Assembly (NCBI GenBank): GCA_025403435.1
Contig: CM046332.1
Location: 6,317,903-6,381,902, forward strand
Length of the DNA: 64,000 nt
Source: Artocarpus heterophyllus
Taxonomy: Eukaryota; Streptophyta; Magnoliopsida; Rosales; Moraceae
Direction of reading: 5' to 3'
Position 1 is the stretch's first letter. Each line of letters begins with the position of its first letter. The position numbers and the translations under genes are program-made. A model generated the notes under the pieces. It did no database searches. It worked only from the letters and a program-made list of their open reading frames with translations, and had not been told where the DNA came from. This document shows positions 12,016 through 22,972 of the stretch, in pieces.

Positions 12016-12675
12016 CTAATGATAGCCCGATCGTAGATCAATCTTAGAGAACACAGATGCACCCTTGAGCTGATCAAACAAATGATCGATTTGAGGCAAC
12101 AGATACTTGTTCTTGATTGTCACCTTGTTCAGCTCCCTGTAGTCAATGCAGAGTCTCATAGAGCCATCTTTCTTCTTTACAAACAAAACTAGAGCTCCCC
12201 ATGGTGAGTAACTCGGCCTGATGAATCCTTTGTTGAGTAGCTCCCTTAATTGCATGTGAAGCTCCTTTAACTCTGCTGGGGCCATTCTGTAAGGCGCTTT
12301 TGAGATCGGATCGGTGCCAAGAGTGAGCTCAATCTCGAATTTGACTTCTCTTTCTGGCGGTAGACTCGTCAAATCATCAGGAAACACATCTGCATATTCA
12401 TGAATTACTGGTACATCTTCCATTCTTGTCTTTTCTTCTTGAATTTTGTCTACAATGTTCACCAGATAGCCCATGCAGCCACTTGCTAATAGCTTCCTTG
12501 CTTTCATTGCGGATAAAAACATGTGGGGTTTCTTCTTAGACTCGCCAACATATACGAACTTTTGATCTCCTTTTAGATGGAAAATTACCTTTCGTTTCTG
12601 GCATTCTATAGAAGCATTGTACTTACTTAGGAAATCCATCCCAAGAATCATGTCGTAGTCATGCATGTCGATCAC
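12016..12675 (-). pseudogene. Element 1 pol: end of protease and start of RT (219 aa frame)
   Basis: Begins with [18 protein letters not shown], the C-terminal strand of a retropepsin. It continues through the spacer (YADVFPDDL...[12 protein letters not shown]) into [39 protein letters not shown] and [11 protein letters not shown]. It stops at a TAG (12016-12018). Upstream, its protease has been separated from the catalytic half by the solo LTR at 12725-14742. Confidence 0.88.
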
Positions 12676-14161
12676 AATGAGGTCGATGAAAAGTTCCCTA
12701 TCAGAAATCCATAGGGGTACTGCATGTTAGACACGTATGCCCTAAGGAGTAAAAATGTAATACGTTTTTGGAGACATTTTTATATCAATAAAGAATTTAT
12801 TCATTTATACCAAATCTTGTACTCTTTATGTTCATATTTGTTGAATGTATGTTAAGCAAACAGTAGTCTGAGACTGTCAGTCTAAACCTTTAAGAATTGG
12901 TCATATGATGGACTGATTATGCGAAAGATACGATTCTTAAGGTGACGGTCTAAAACATATGATCCGCAATCGAGGGAATAAAGTTGGTCGCTTTATTCAT
13001 GTAAAGATTGTTATGTTGTCTATATCCCTTTTGGGAGATGGTTTGTCTTGACCATCAGAGTTAGACTCCGTGAATAGAAACATTGGCATGTTGTCATAAG
13101 TGACGATGTGTTGGATCGGGACATAAATTGAATTGATTTGGATTAATAATTCTGTCTCGGCAAATCGATTCACTTTAGACAATCATTTGTATTGTATCTT
13201 AATCCTAAGATGAATAGTGGGCCCGTTGTCTCGACTTATGTCTTTTGATGTATCAAAGGGTGACACCCACATCTCAATAGTGGTATGCATGCCGGTACGT
13301 TGGAGGCATGACTCTTGATAGCGTAGACTTGTTATTCATAGATATGGAATCCATAGCTCCTCTTTAGGAGTAATGATATCCTCTTATATGCGTTATCCTA
13401 TAATTTGAAAACTGGAGCACTCAACCATGTGGATATATAGGTGTAACCGAATGGTACACTGTCTTTGATAGTAAGTTTTCTGATGGTGAGATAATAGAAC
13501 GTAAGATAAAAATAATCAGGAAGGTAAGACAGAACATGTCCTTAAGCTGATTATGGATTATCATATGGGGATACGAAACACTTTGATATGTCACGGAGAC
13601 TTAGCTGTATGAGCTTCGTAATTCTATAAAGTTTGAGGGTGCAGTTCCAAGCTTTTAGTGGAGTAGCGTTGGAGTTGATAATTGTGAAATGTATATCTAG
13701 GATATGGAGTTTCATAATTATCATGAGCTTGAACTTTATAGGTCCATTTTGGTCCCCTTTGCTAGCTCACAAAATCCTGTAACAACACGGCATGCTTTTC
13801 CAATATTTGGTGACTTATGTCAGATTTATCGGATTGGTTTAAAATTTGAAAGAATCAAATAATTCATGTCTGTTTATCAGTTGAATTAATTTTGTAATAA
13901 AATTAATTTAAGATAAACTTGTTGAATTATTAAGATTAGATAATTCTTGTCTGTTTATCGATTGATTTAATTTTGGATAAATTAGATCAAGATAAACATG
14001 TACAATTATTATGAATTGATTTATTTTCTTAGAGATTATCTTGATAAAAGTTTGTTTTGATCAGATAACTTTCTATTGGGTTATTTGAATCAAAACTGAG
14101 ACTTTATCCTATAGAATCTTGGATGGAAAATAAAAGATTAGTGAAGATTTTCACATAAATT

Positions 14162-14217
14162 TGGCCTGCCGAATTACTTGTTCGGCCTACCGGTGGGCTT
14201 GTTCAGCCTGCCGATCA
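14162..14217. promoter_or_regulatory. CGGCAGGCCGA motif cluster in solo LTR
   Basis: Three copies in 56 bp: TTTGGCCTGCCGAAT, TTCGGCCTACCGG and TTCAGCCTGCCGATC. The cluster is about 120 bp upstream of the TATA box at 14334. The second copy of this LTR has a matching cluster at 62654-62744. Confidence 0.55.
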
Positions 14218-14333
14218 GCGAGCGATAAGATTATGCGTTTTCACGCAGATCTTATCAGATACTAATCTGAACTTGATTCTGTTTCAAATTTTTGAGACCT
14301 AATCTGATGAGGACTGACCCTAGGACTAATTGC

Positions 14334-14343
14334 TATAAAAAGG
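14334..14343 (+). promoter_or_regulatory. TATA box of solo LTR
   Basis: TATAAAAAGG in an otherwise unremarkable context about 1610 bp into the LTR. The minus-strand copy keeps a TATAAAAAGG-like sequence near 62531-62541. It fits the U3/R boundary of the LTR promoter and sets the sense of the LTR as plus. Confidence 0.6.
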
Positions 14344-14400
14344 GAGTGAGTCTCATGATTTACTTAGATCAATTAAGAAATTAAGAGTGATACTCTTCTA

Positions 14401-14691
14401 GTGAGCATCTGGAAACTCCCTGAGAGCTTTTGCTCACAAAACACAAACACTAGCTTTGGGTTCTTTCAATTGGTTGAACGGGGAGTCACTGGTGGAAGAG
14501 CTGTACGTGTAAGCCCACACTCACTCCGGTTGTGGATAGAAAATAGCAAAGAAGACCAGTTGGTTGAGGTTCTTTTGGAACGTTACTTCTCTACACAGGT
14601 TGCGGAGGTTCTTCGGTACACAAAGGCTAGTAAGATCTGTTTAATTTACACATATAGCATGTCAAACTTGTGTTTTGGAAAATTACTCTGA
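14401..14691 (+). other. Short open frame in the R/U5 part of the solo LTR
   Basis: A 96-codon frame about 60 bp after the TATA box. The minus-strand copy (62098-62403) keeps the same frame open over VTGGRAVRVSPH, LRLWIENSKEDQLVE, LLERYFSTQVAEVLR and ICLIYTY. The frame codes for no domain I recognise. With two copies, conservation could simply reflect recent common origin, so translation is not established. Confidence 0.3.
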
Positions 14692-14742
14692 TGTTAAAAT
14701 TTTTTAAAATCCACAGCGCACCTCTCACCTATTTTTCCAACA

Positions 14743-14967
14743 ATTACGCAAACAATGCGTGGATAATATCACTTCCTTGGAGGGTAGTGTCCTAGTGAAT
14801 CCTTGTCTCATAGGCTCTAAATGAACCTCTATCTTTTTAGCATATGAAATACATACAAAAGAATGTGTGGCACCCATATCAAAAAGAACACAAGCATCAT
14901 GAGATAAACTTGTTATCTCACCTGTGACCACATTGGAGGTTTCAGCAGCCACTTGTTCTTTCGTCAA
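14743..14967 (-). pseudogene. Element 1 pol: catalytic half of protease
   Basis: Contains SNVVTGEITSLSHDACVLFD followed by MGATHSFV, the retropepsin active-site region. The catalytic triplet is D-M-G; element 2 has D-T-G, so the Ser/Thr is replaced and the enzyme is likely dead. The solo LTR cuts the domain at 14742, and the remaining half continues at 12719. Confidence 0.82.
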
Positions 14968-15414
14968 GGCATAGATTCGGGCATTTGTCAGTGGGGCTTC
15001 AAGTCTCCCTTGACTAATGAGTGGCCCTTCAAGGGAAGCTTACATCTGATGTAGCTGGGCTTGAGGAGGGGCTCTTTGCGGGGCATTGGCATTCATTAAG
15101 TTGGGGCAGTTCTTAACAAAGTGGTCTTCACGCCCACAAATGAAACATTGGTTTGTCCCCAATCAACATTCCCCTGGATGCTTCTTTCCACATTTAGCAC
15201 ATGGTTGAAACTGCCTGTTATTATTGTTGTGCTGACCATCATTGTGCCTCTTGTTGTCTTGGCCGTATTGGTTTTAAGGATTACCCTTCCTCTTGTTGTT
15301 CCTCCAGTTTTGGTTGCTATTGTTGCTGTTGTTGTTATTGTTGTTGTTGTTCTTGTTCTTGTTCTTGTGTGGAGGGCGGTTCTGGTTGTTTGCATTGTTA
15401 GCTTGTTGACCCGA
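14968..15414 (-). pseudogene. Element 1 gag C-terminal region with two zinc knuckles
   Basis: Broken by stops and frame changes, but two nucleic-acid-binding knuckles are readable in minus-strand frames: CFICGREDHFVKNC (15106-15147), a complete CX2CX4HX4C, and CAKCGKKHPGEC (15166-15201), CX2CX3HX3C. The intervening low-complexity DNA (15230-15400) encodes an Asn/Gln-rich linker. The Val-rich plus-strand frame over it is antisense. Confidence 0.75.
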
Positions 15415-16134
15415 CTAAGGCTGGTTCCTTCTTAACTTGGACAGTTGGAACTCTGCACGCTGGGCTCTCATAACAACCTGCTCTTGAGTCCTAGGTGGAC
15501 TTGCCCCATCCACAATAGCAACAATTTCTGGCCTAAGGGCTCTGATTAGTCTTCTAACCCTTTCACTTTCTTCCATAACCATTCCTGGACATAAACGGGC
15601 TAGTTGGTCAAACTTTGTCACCACATCAGTGACTGACATATCTCCCTGGCGCAAGCTCTTGAACTCCTCAAAATGTTTCCTTGTAACGTTCATGTGGAAA
15701 AACTTCATGTTGAATTCATGAACAAAGTCAGCCCATGTCATTTCATCAACATTCCTGCTCATTTCAATGCCATCCCACCAAATTCTGGCCTCCATGGTGA
15801 GACAGTACGATGCACAGAGAACCTTCTCGTTGTCTGTGAAATCCATGAGTCTTAAAGTGGCTTCGATTGTCTTCAACCATCCCTGTGCAACTAACTGGTC
15901 CTTAGAACCCTCAAAGTCTGCTAGCTTAACCTTCTTCCATCTGACCAGAAGAGGTTCCTGATAGGCCGCTCTTGGTTCAGCAGCAGGAGCTGGGACTTCG
16001 TTGACTGGTGGCTGCGGAGGAGGAGGAGACTCATTATTGTTTTGACGGTCGTCATTCCGGCCATTGGCCCTTAACCCAACAATTTCCCTTCTTTGTTCCT
16101 CCAACTGCCTTTGCAGTTCAGCACTCATTATCAT
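15415..16134 (-). pseudogene. Element 1 gag N-terminal and capsid region (239 aa frame)
   Basis: Reads a coiled N terminus (LQRQLEEQRREIVGLRANG), a Pro-rich linker, then VRWKKVKLADFEGS, the retrotransposon-gag core ASYCLTMEARIWWDGIE and FHEFNMKFF-like segments, and LRPEIVAIVDGASPPRTQEQV. It is the structural protein of the element. A stop follows LSKLRRNQP; in element 2 the frame continues there through QSGQQANN. The start at 16134 is the first ATG run; element 2 suggests the native start was slightly further upstream. Confidence 0.87.
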
Positions 16135-16342
16135 GACCGTCCATTATTAATTTCCTTAAAAGATTTAGGAACTTATAAATAATATTTTTATTATGAGATA
16201 GGTTTTCACTACTAGAACATTAATCGATAAACATTTAGACCTTAATCTTATATACTTGCATCAAAAACATCTAACTTAATAACATACTTACTTGGAGGAC
16301 TTGGATTGACGTGTGGCGATATGAATTGTAATCAGAAATTTT

Positions 16343-16353
16343 CTCTGATACCA
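16343..16353 (-). other. Primer binding site of element 1 (initiator tRNA-Met)
   Basis: TGGTATCAGAG on the minus strand, five bases after the 5' LTR end. It matches the plant initiator tRNA-Met 3' end used by many gypsy and copia elements. It fixes the orientation and the 5' LTR boundary. Confidence 0.85.
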
Positions 16354-16358
16354 AAGCC

Positions 16359-17825
16359 TGTAACGCCCCTTTTTCAGACGTCACAGATATCGTCGCATTC
16401 ATACTTTACATACTTATATATTTAATTATTTTGATAAACATTAATTATAAAACTTATATAATACGTTGAAGGTAAACGTAGTTGAGAAAACATAACTGGG
16501 ATCCATGCATACATTTTTTTTTAAAAAAAAAAAATTTTAACTTAGTCCATAATATAATTTCACTTTACTTTTAAACATAAACTTGCTTTATTAAAATAAA
16601 TATACTAAATTGTAAAATCGTAACTTATAAAAACATCACATCACATAAAAGTTACTTGTTCCCACAGTTCGGAAGGCCGAACTTGGGACTTCGGCAGGCT
16701 GGAGTTCCTCAACTGACAGGCCGACAGAGGCTTTACAAATCTGAGCTTAAAAACCTGTCATCTTTCGGCAGGCCGAAAGTGTGATCAGCAGGCCGAACCT
16801 TCAAACATCGGCAGGCCGACCAATGATGTTCGACAGGCCGACCAAGCCAAAATCCTTGAGAAAACTTAATTTGTAAAACAGATTTCACTTTTCATAAAAA
16901 TGCAGAAGATCAAATTCTTTAAAATGATAAAATAAAATATAAATCCATAGTTCATGTATTCTTAAAACTTATCATAAAATATGTCCAAACTTTAAAACTT
17001 GATTAAAAACATAAAAACTGTTCTTCTTGGCATTCTCCCGGTTACAATTCATCGTACTTAATGCTCACACGCCTTCCCATGTCCTCCGCCTAATCCATGA
17101 TCTTCTTACCCTTATCTACAACATGACATAATCTTGAATAAGCTAATGCTTAGTAAGTACATATAATTTTGACAATTTAAAAACATTTCATATACAACAT
17201 TATCATCTTCATATCATAGAAGTGCCTTAAGCACAATTACATAGAAACATATCTTTCATTACATTGGCCATATTAAAACTTATTCCATTTTATCTTAAGG
17301 GCCCAAGTGTTGCACCAAAAACATCGTTATAGGCGCGCCATCATGAGAGGAGAAGGGTAGCTAATCCAAAACCAAACATGACATCATAACATATCATAGC
17401 ATAAAATTGGTGTGCAACACTTATTAGGTGATACATATATATACATAATTTTCATACTTTGAAACATGTCATCATGATACATGCATGACTTTAAATCATG
17501 AAAATCTTTCATAAGAAATCCTTTAAGGAAAATAACCACGAAATCATCATGAATATCATTGTGAATATAACATCAAACCTTGTAAAACATGTCATGTTGC
17601 AGGTGAGAATGTACTTACCTTAAAGCTGGCTTACTTAACCTTTATATGATTTGGTGACGACACCGTGGTCTCGAAGTGCTCGTTCCTTAGTGTGTTCATG
17701 CCATTTATCCATTAAAAATATAATAAAATTAATACTTATCATAAAACATCCATTCATATAAATTCATCTTCATACAACATAATTCATAACCATAATTGTC
17801 AAAACATAAAATTATCATCACACAT
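16359..17825 (-). repeat. Truncated 5' LTR of element 1
   Basis: Aligns from TGTAACGCCCC with 6609-8030 of the 3' LTR, including motif cluster A at 16667-16846 and the conserved AGGCGCGCC island near 17330. At about 17825 it passes abruptly into satellite (CACAT then CCAAGATGAAGAG), so about 1.45 kb of the LTR is missing. It also has an extra insertion near 16465-16525 compared with the left copy. Confidence 0.88.
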
Positions 17826-18707
17826 CCAAGATGAAGAGTCCGACCAGGTCCAGGACGAAGAGTCTAACCAGGCTACAACCAAGACCCAAGGTCCAGGATG
17901 AAGAGTCCGACCAGGTCTGAGAAGGTTACGGCCAATCAGAGAAGGCCAGGTCCGAGAAGGTTACAGCTGACCAGGTCCAGGATGAAGACTCCAAGCAGGC
18001 TACGACCGAGACCCAAGGTCTAGGATGTAAAGTCTAACCAGGTCCGAGAAGGTTACAGCCGACCAGAGAGGCCAGGTCCAAGCTAAGGCTGACCAAGTCC
18101 AGGATGAAGAGTCCAACCAGGCTACGACTGAGACCCAAGGTCTAGGATGAAGTGTCTGACCAGGTCCGAGAAGGTTACGGCCGACTAGAGAGGCCAAGTT
18201 CATGGTACGACCGAGTAGGTCCAGGATGAAGAGTCCAACCATGCTACAAATGAGACCCAAGGTCCAGGTTGAAGAGTCCGACTAGGTCCGAGATGGTTAC
18301 GGCCGACTAGAGAGGCCAGGTCCAGGGTACGGCCGAGCAGGTCCAGGACGAAGAGTCCAACCAGGCTACGACCAAGACCTAAGGTCCAGGACGAAGAGTC
18401 TGACCAGGTCTGAGAAGGTTACGACCGACCAGAGAGGCTAGGTCCAAGCTACAGCCGACCAGGTCCAAGACAAAGAGTCCAACTAGGCTACGATCGAGAC
18501 CCAAGGTCCAGGACGAAGAGTCCTGCCAAGTCCGAGAAGGTTATGGCCGACCAGAGAGGCCAGGTCCAAGATATGGCCAAGTAGGTCCAGGACAAAGAGT
18601 CCAACCAGGCTACGACCGAGACCAAAGGTCCAAGACGAAGAGCATGACCAGGTCCGAGAAGGTTACGGCCGGCCAGAGAGGCTAGGTCCAAGCTACGGCT
18701 AACCAGG
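17826..18707. repeat. Satellite block B
   Basis: About seven units of the same modular 122-bp satellite as arrays A and C, between the broken LTR of element 1 and the start of element 2. The left edge is a satellite/LTR fusion. The right edge ends CCAGG at 18703-18707, the target duplication of element 2. Confidence 0.92.
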
Positions 18708-21700
18708 TGTAATGCCCCTTTTTCGAATGTCACAGATGTCGTTACATTCATACTTATATAACTCCAAACATATATTTGAATACAAAACTTAAACGATACT
18801 TTAACTTGTAAAAGAAAATAAACATACTTAACCAGGATCCATTCATACATTTTTTTTTTATAACTTAACATTGTTAAATCACATTGCTAAACTCATTCCA
18901 TATCATAATTTATTCAATTATACTTTAAATTAATCGTAAACTTATTTTAATGACATAGATATACCCAGTTATAAAATCAAGACTTATAAAAACATCACAC
19001 CATATCTCATTAATCATCACATTATATAAAGTTTACTTACTCCCATAGTTCGGCAGGCCAAACTTGGGACTTCGGTAGGCCAAACATCTTCTGCAGGCCA
19101 AACATGACTGACAAGCCAGAATTTCTCAATCGACAGGCCGGCAGAGGCTCTGCAAATCTAGCTTAAAAACTCATCATTGTTCAACAGGCCGAAAACGTGA
19201 TTGGTAGGCCGACCAAGATGTTCGGCAGGCCGACCGAGCCTAAAATCCTTGAGAAAAACTTAATTTTAAAACAAAACCATCCTTTCATAAAAATGCGAAA
19301 GATCATAATACTTAAGATAATTAAATAAAATATAAAACATAGTTCAAGAATCCTTTAAATCTTTATCATAAAAATATGTGTTCAAAATATGAAACTTGAT
19401 TTAAAACATCAATTCAATTTTCTTGGCGTGCTTCCGGTTACAATTCATCATGCTTAGTGCTCATACGCCTTCCCATGTCCTCTGCCTAATCCATGATTTT
19501 CTCACCCTTATCTGCAACATGACATAAAACATGATTAAGCTAATGCTTAGTAAGTACACATAATTCTCACAATTTAAAACATTACAAAAACATCATCATC
19601 ATCATCATCATCATCATCATATAATAAAAGTGCCTTATGCACAATTTCATATAAACATATCTTTCATTGCATTAACCATTTAAAAACTTATTTCATTTTA
19701 TCTTAAGGGCCCAAGTGTTGCACCATGAACATCATTGTAGGTGCGCCGTCATGAGAGGAGAAGGGTAGCTAATCCCAAACCAAGCATGACATCATAACAT
19801 TGGTGTGCAACACTTATTAGATGATACATATATATACATAATTTTTATGCTTTAAAACATGTCATCATCACACATACATAACTTTAAATCATGAAAATCT
19901 TTCATAAGAATTCCTTTAGGGAAAACAACCATAAAATCATCATGTATATCATAGTGAACATATCATCAAACTTTGTAAAATGTGTCATGTTGTAGGTGAG
20001 AATGTACTTACCTTAACACTAGCTTACTTAACTTTAATATACTTTTGGTGACGATGCTTCGGTCTCGATGTGCTCGCTTCTTTGAGTGTTCATGCCATTT
20101 ATCCATTTAAAAATACAATAAAATTAATACTTATCATAAAACATCCATTCATATAACATTCATATATACTTTCATATATATATATTCATCTCATATTATA
20201 ATCATAATCATCATTGAGAAAACATAACATTATCATCTCATATAAATACTATTCATAACATGCTTCCTTAAATATTATCATCAAAACATTTCATACATTA
20301 TAAACATGAAAATCTTTTTTTTTGAAAAAAAAATGTTTTCTAATAATTTAAAATACATACATTTTAAAATTCATACAAACATCTTATTATTATGTATTTC
20401 AACATCATATAAATATTTCATCATTAATAAAAATCTTTTAAACATATAAAACATTTTATAAAACAAAAATCTGAAGACAACATTATCAAAACAGTTTTCT
20501 CATAGGAATCTCGTAACATCAAATATACTCACCATAACATACACATGCACATTCTTGTCAATTTTCATGAAAAACATCATTCATTTACCCCTTTAAATAA
20601 CATTACATTTTTCATGCATTATAGTCAAACAGTAATATTTTACTGTGAAGGGTAGAGGATAGAAAATTCATTTTTTTTTCATAGAACACCCAAATGACAT
20701 GAAACTTAGAAAAACATCACATAATATATACATATCATCATATTGAAAAAAAAAATCGAGACAAAATACAATACCTATAGACGGATATTGCAGACCAATT
20801 GAGGAGGAGAATTTCTTTTCAAAAACACAAAGAAAAATTGAGTTCTTACCTTGAAACTTCTTCTCAAAGCCCTTGAATTCAACCAACGAAATTTAAATTT
20901 TTCTTTCAATACTTGCAGAGAATTTTTGGGAGAGATGGAGACGGGATTCATGGAGAAGAGAAGAGGAAGAATGAGAATGAGAGAACGTCTCAGAATTGAG
21001 AGAGAAAAGATGAGAGAATATCTGAGAAAAAGAACGTCAAAAATTTTTAACGTAACGAGCATAATGAAAAATCATTACCCTCCATTAAGTCAGAATTTTC
21101 TGACTGTTAGATGGCAAATGGCGTGGGGAATGGAGAGAGAAGAGGGAAACTCAAATTCATTAGTTACACTTACCATATCTTGCCCTCTTAAAATAGGAAA
21201 CCATATAAAATCAGACAAATCAATGCAAAGTCTACCCTTTTATTTCCTTAACTGACAAAAATTATTCCATTAATATGCCAATTAATCATAATAAATCACT
21301 CATTTAACGTAATTATTTCAGCCATAAATTTGGAGAGATTTCTGCTGACTGCTCGTCAGCCATGTTTGGCCTAACGATTTTCCCCTTTGGCCTATCGGTT
21401 CCACCAAGTTTGGCTTGCCGATGGATTTCTACGGCCTGTCGATCTTGGGCAGACATTTCGGCCTGCCAAACTTAAAAGTCTGGCCTGCCGAACTGTCCAT
21501 AAATGCCATACATTAAAACATTCATACATCATTGCATCATTATTAAACATACATTAAAATAATCATGAACACTTGAGCACAACGATTCTATGCAGTCGTC
21601 ACCTGTCATGAAACTTGACATAAAAAAGTTAGTAACATTAACATCATATATAATTACATATAACAAAAATTATTAATAAAATATCATTAACGTCATATCT

Positions 21701-21742
21701 AACTTAACGTGATTCATTACATAAAAATAGGCGGGTATTACA
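18708..21742 (-). repeat. 3' LTR of element 2 (3035 bp)
   Basis: TGTAATG...ATTACA ends. It pairs with 26614-29633 at high identity by eye. It holds motif clusters at about 19050-19250 and 21355-21495, a CAT microsatellite at about 19590-19620 that is longer than in the 5' LTR, and the conserved TCATGAGAGGAGAAGGG island. The plus-strand frame of 134 codons at 20851-21255 is antisense to the element. Confidence 0.9.
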
Positions 21743-21756
21743 ATTCTCCCCACCTT
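21743..21756 (-). other. Polypurine tract of element 2
   Basis: AAGGTGGGGAGAAT on the minus strand, abutting the 3' LTR and identical to element 1. The same sequence recurs at 29634-29647 next to the 5' LTR, which is the first sign that a further element unit once lay to the right. Confidence 0.8.
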
Positions 21757-21779
21757 ATAAAAGTTTCGTCCTTGAAACT

Positions 21780-22397
21780 TAAAATAAATGCAGATACATA
21801 GCTTTCATGTCATCTTCACGTTCCCATGTGGCTTCTTCAACTTGATGATTTTGCCATAAAACCTTGACCAATGGAATTTCCTTATTCCTCAAGGTCTTCA
21901 TTTTTTCGATCGAGTATCTTCATTGGCTTTTCTTCATAACTTAAGTCTTCTCGTATTTCGATCACTTGTGGCTCAATGACATGCGTAGGGTCCAAAACAT
22001 ACTTCTTGAGCATGGGGACATGAAATACATTTTGCATTACGGACATCTCAGAAGGCAACTTCAGCTGATAAGCTACTTTGCCTATTCGTTTCACAACTTC
22101 ATGAGGACCGATGAACCTTGGACTTAACTTGCTTTTCTTCCCAAATCTCATAACTCCTTTCATTGGTGCAATCTTAAGAAACACATATTTGCCCATGGTG
22201 AACTCTAAGGGTCTTCTTCTCTTGTTAGCATAACTCTTTTGACGGCTTTGTATGGTCTCTATTCTTCTTCTTATTAGCTTTATCATCTCTGATGTTTCAT
22301 TCACAAAATCAGTTATTTCAGCATCGACGCTTTCAATCATCTTCTTTTCACCAGCTTCGTGCCAGTATGTAGGCGATCTGCATTTTCGTCCATACAA
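21780..22397 (-). pseudogene. Element 2 pol: integrase C terminus and chromodomain
   Basis: Contains EFTMGKYVFLKIAPMKGVMRFGKKSKLSPRFIGP in pieces: KYVFLKIAPMKG, LSPRFIGPHEV and VFHVPMLKKYVLDPT, followed by ILDRK. An extra A in the homopolymer at about 21901 shifts the frame. The chromodomain end (VLWQNHQVEEATWERED...) continues in another frame to about 21780. The piece is also out of frame with the integrase core because of a one-base deletion at about 22406. Confidence 0.85.
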
Positions 22398-22972
22398 AGC
22401 TTCATAGGTGCCATCCCAATTGTCACCTGAAAGCTGTTGTTGTAAGTAAACTCTGCTAACGACAACATTTTACACCAATTGGTCTTAAAATTGAGAGAAC
22501 AAGCTCGTAGCATATCTTCTAAAATCAAGTTCGTCCTCTCCGTTTGGCCGTCTGTCTGAGGATGAAAAGTTGTACTGAAATGTAGCTTGGTTCCCATAGT
22601 AGTCTGTACACTCTTTCAAAACTTGGATGTGAACCTGCCATCACGATCTGAGATGATTGACTTGGGAATCCCATGAAGTCGTACAATTTCCTTGACGTAG
22701 AGTTTCGCTAACCATTCCATGGAGTAAGTGATCTTGATAGGAATGAAGTGCGTCGTCTTAGTCAGTTGATCCACAACTACCCAAATTGCATCATAACCGT
22801 TCATAGTTTTGGGCAAACCGGCAATGAAATCCATTGCTATATCCTCCCATTTCTATTCTGGTATTTGGATAGACTGCAGTTCACCACCAAGTCTCTGATC
22901 TTCAGCCTTTACTTGCTGACATGTCATACATTTCTTCACATACTTTGCAACATCATGTTTCATTCCAAACCA
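22398..22972 (-). pseudogene. Element 2 pol: integrase zinc finger and catalytic core
   Basis: Two open pieces in one frame read [22 protein letters not shown], then [12 protein letters not shown], and TDGQTERTN. All three catalytic acids are kept here, unlike element 1. The CMTCQ finger cysteines are also intact just upstream. A TAG at 22853-22855 (minus strand) replaces the Trp that element 1 has in PEWKWED, a G-to-A change, and a further stop lies near 22615. Confidence 0.85.

Larger units (their letters stand above)
12725..14742 (+). repeat. Solo LTR (2018 bp, copia-like ends) inside element 1 protease
   Basis: Begins TGTTAGACACGTATGCCC and ends TTTTTCCAACA, TG...CA ends of the copia type. 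Element 2 has uninterrupted sequence at this point, so this is an insertion. It holds a TATAAAAAGG box and a motif cluster, but no internal coding region, hence a solo LTR. A second copy lies at 62141-64000 on the minus strand. The start resembles the copia LTR at 36944, suggesting a related family. The flanks (CTGCA on the left, ATTAC on the right) do not form a clear target duplication. Confidence 0.85.
6609..17825 (-). mobile_element. Element 1: Ty3/gypsy chromovirus, degenerate, 5' LTR truncated
   Basis: Order on the minus strand from right to left: truncated 5' LTR, initiator-Met primer binding site, gag, protease, reverse transcriptase, RNase H, integrase with chromodomain-like end, polypurine tract, full 3' LTR. 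The domain order and integrase end fit a chromovirus of the Tekay/Del type (family call inferred from motifs). It sits directly in satellite DNA at its left edge; the right edge joins satellite again inside the LTR, so no target duplication can be read. It is disabled by nonsense codons, a frameshift, a mutated integrase and a solo LTR lodged in the protease. Element 2 is a diverged sister copy. Confidence 0.9.

Noticed and set aside
12720..14747. Target duplication for the solo LTR
   Set aside because: The flanks CTGCA and ATTAC do not match even after comparing with the uninterrupted site in element 2, so I do not claim one.
15121..15435. Plus-strand Val-rich 104-codon frame resembling a membrane segment
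   Set aside because: It is the antisense of the Asn/Gln-rich low-complexity linker of gag on the minus strand.
20851..21255. 134-codon plus-strand frame with Arg/Glu-rich peptide, also at 28763-29167
   Set aside because: It lies antisense in the two LTRs of one element, which are near-identical by descent, over a GA-rich tract. Element 1 LTR does not keep it open.
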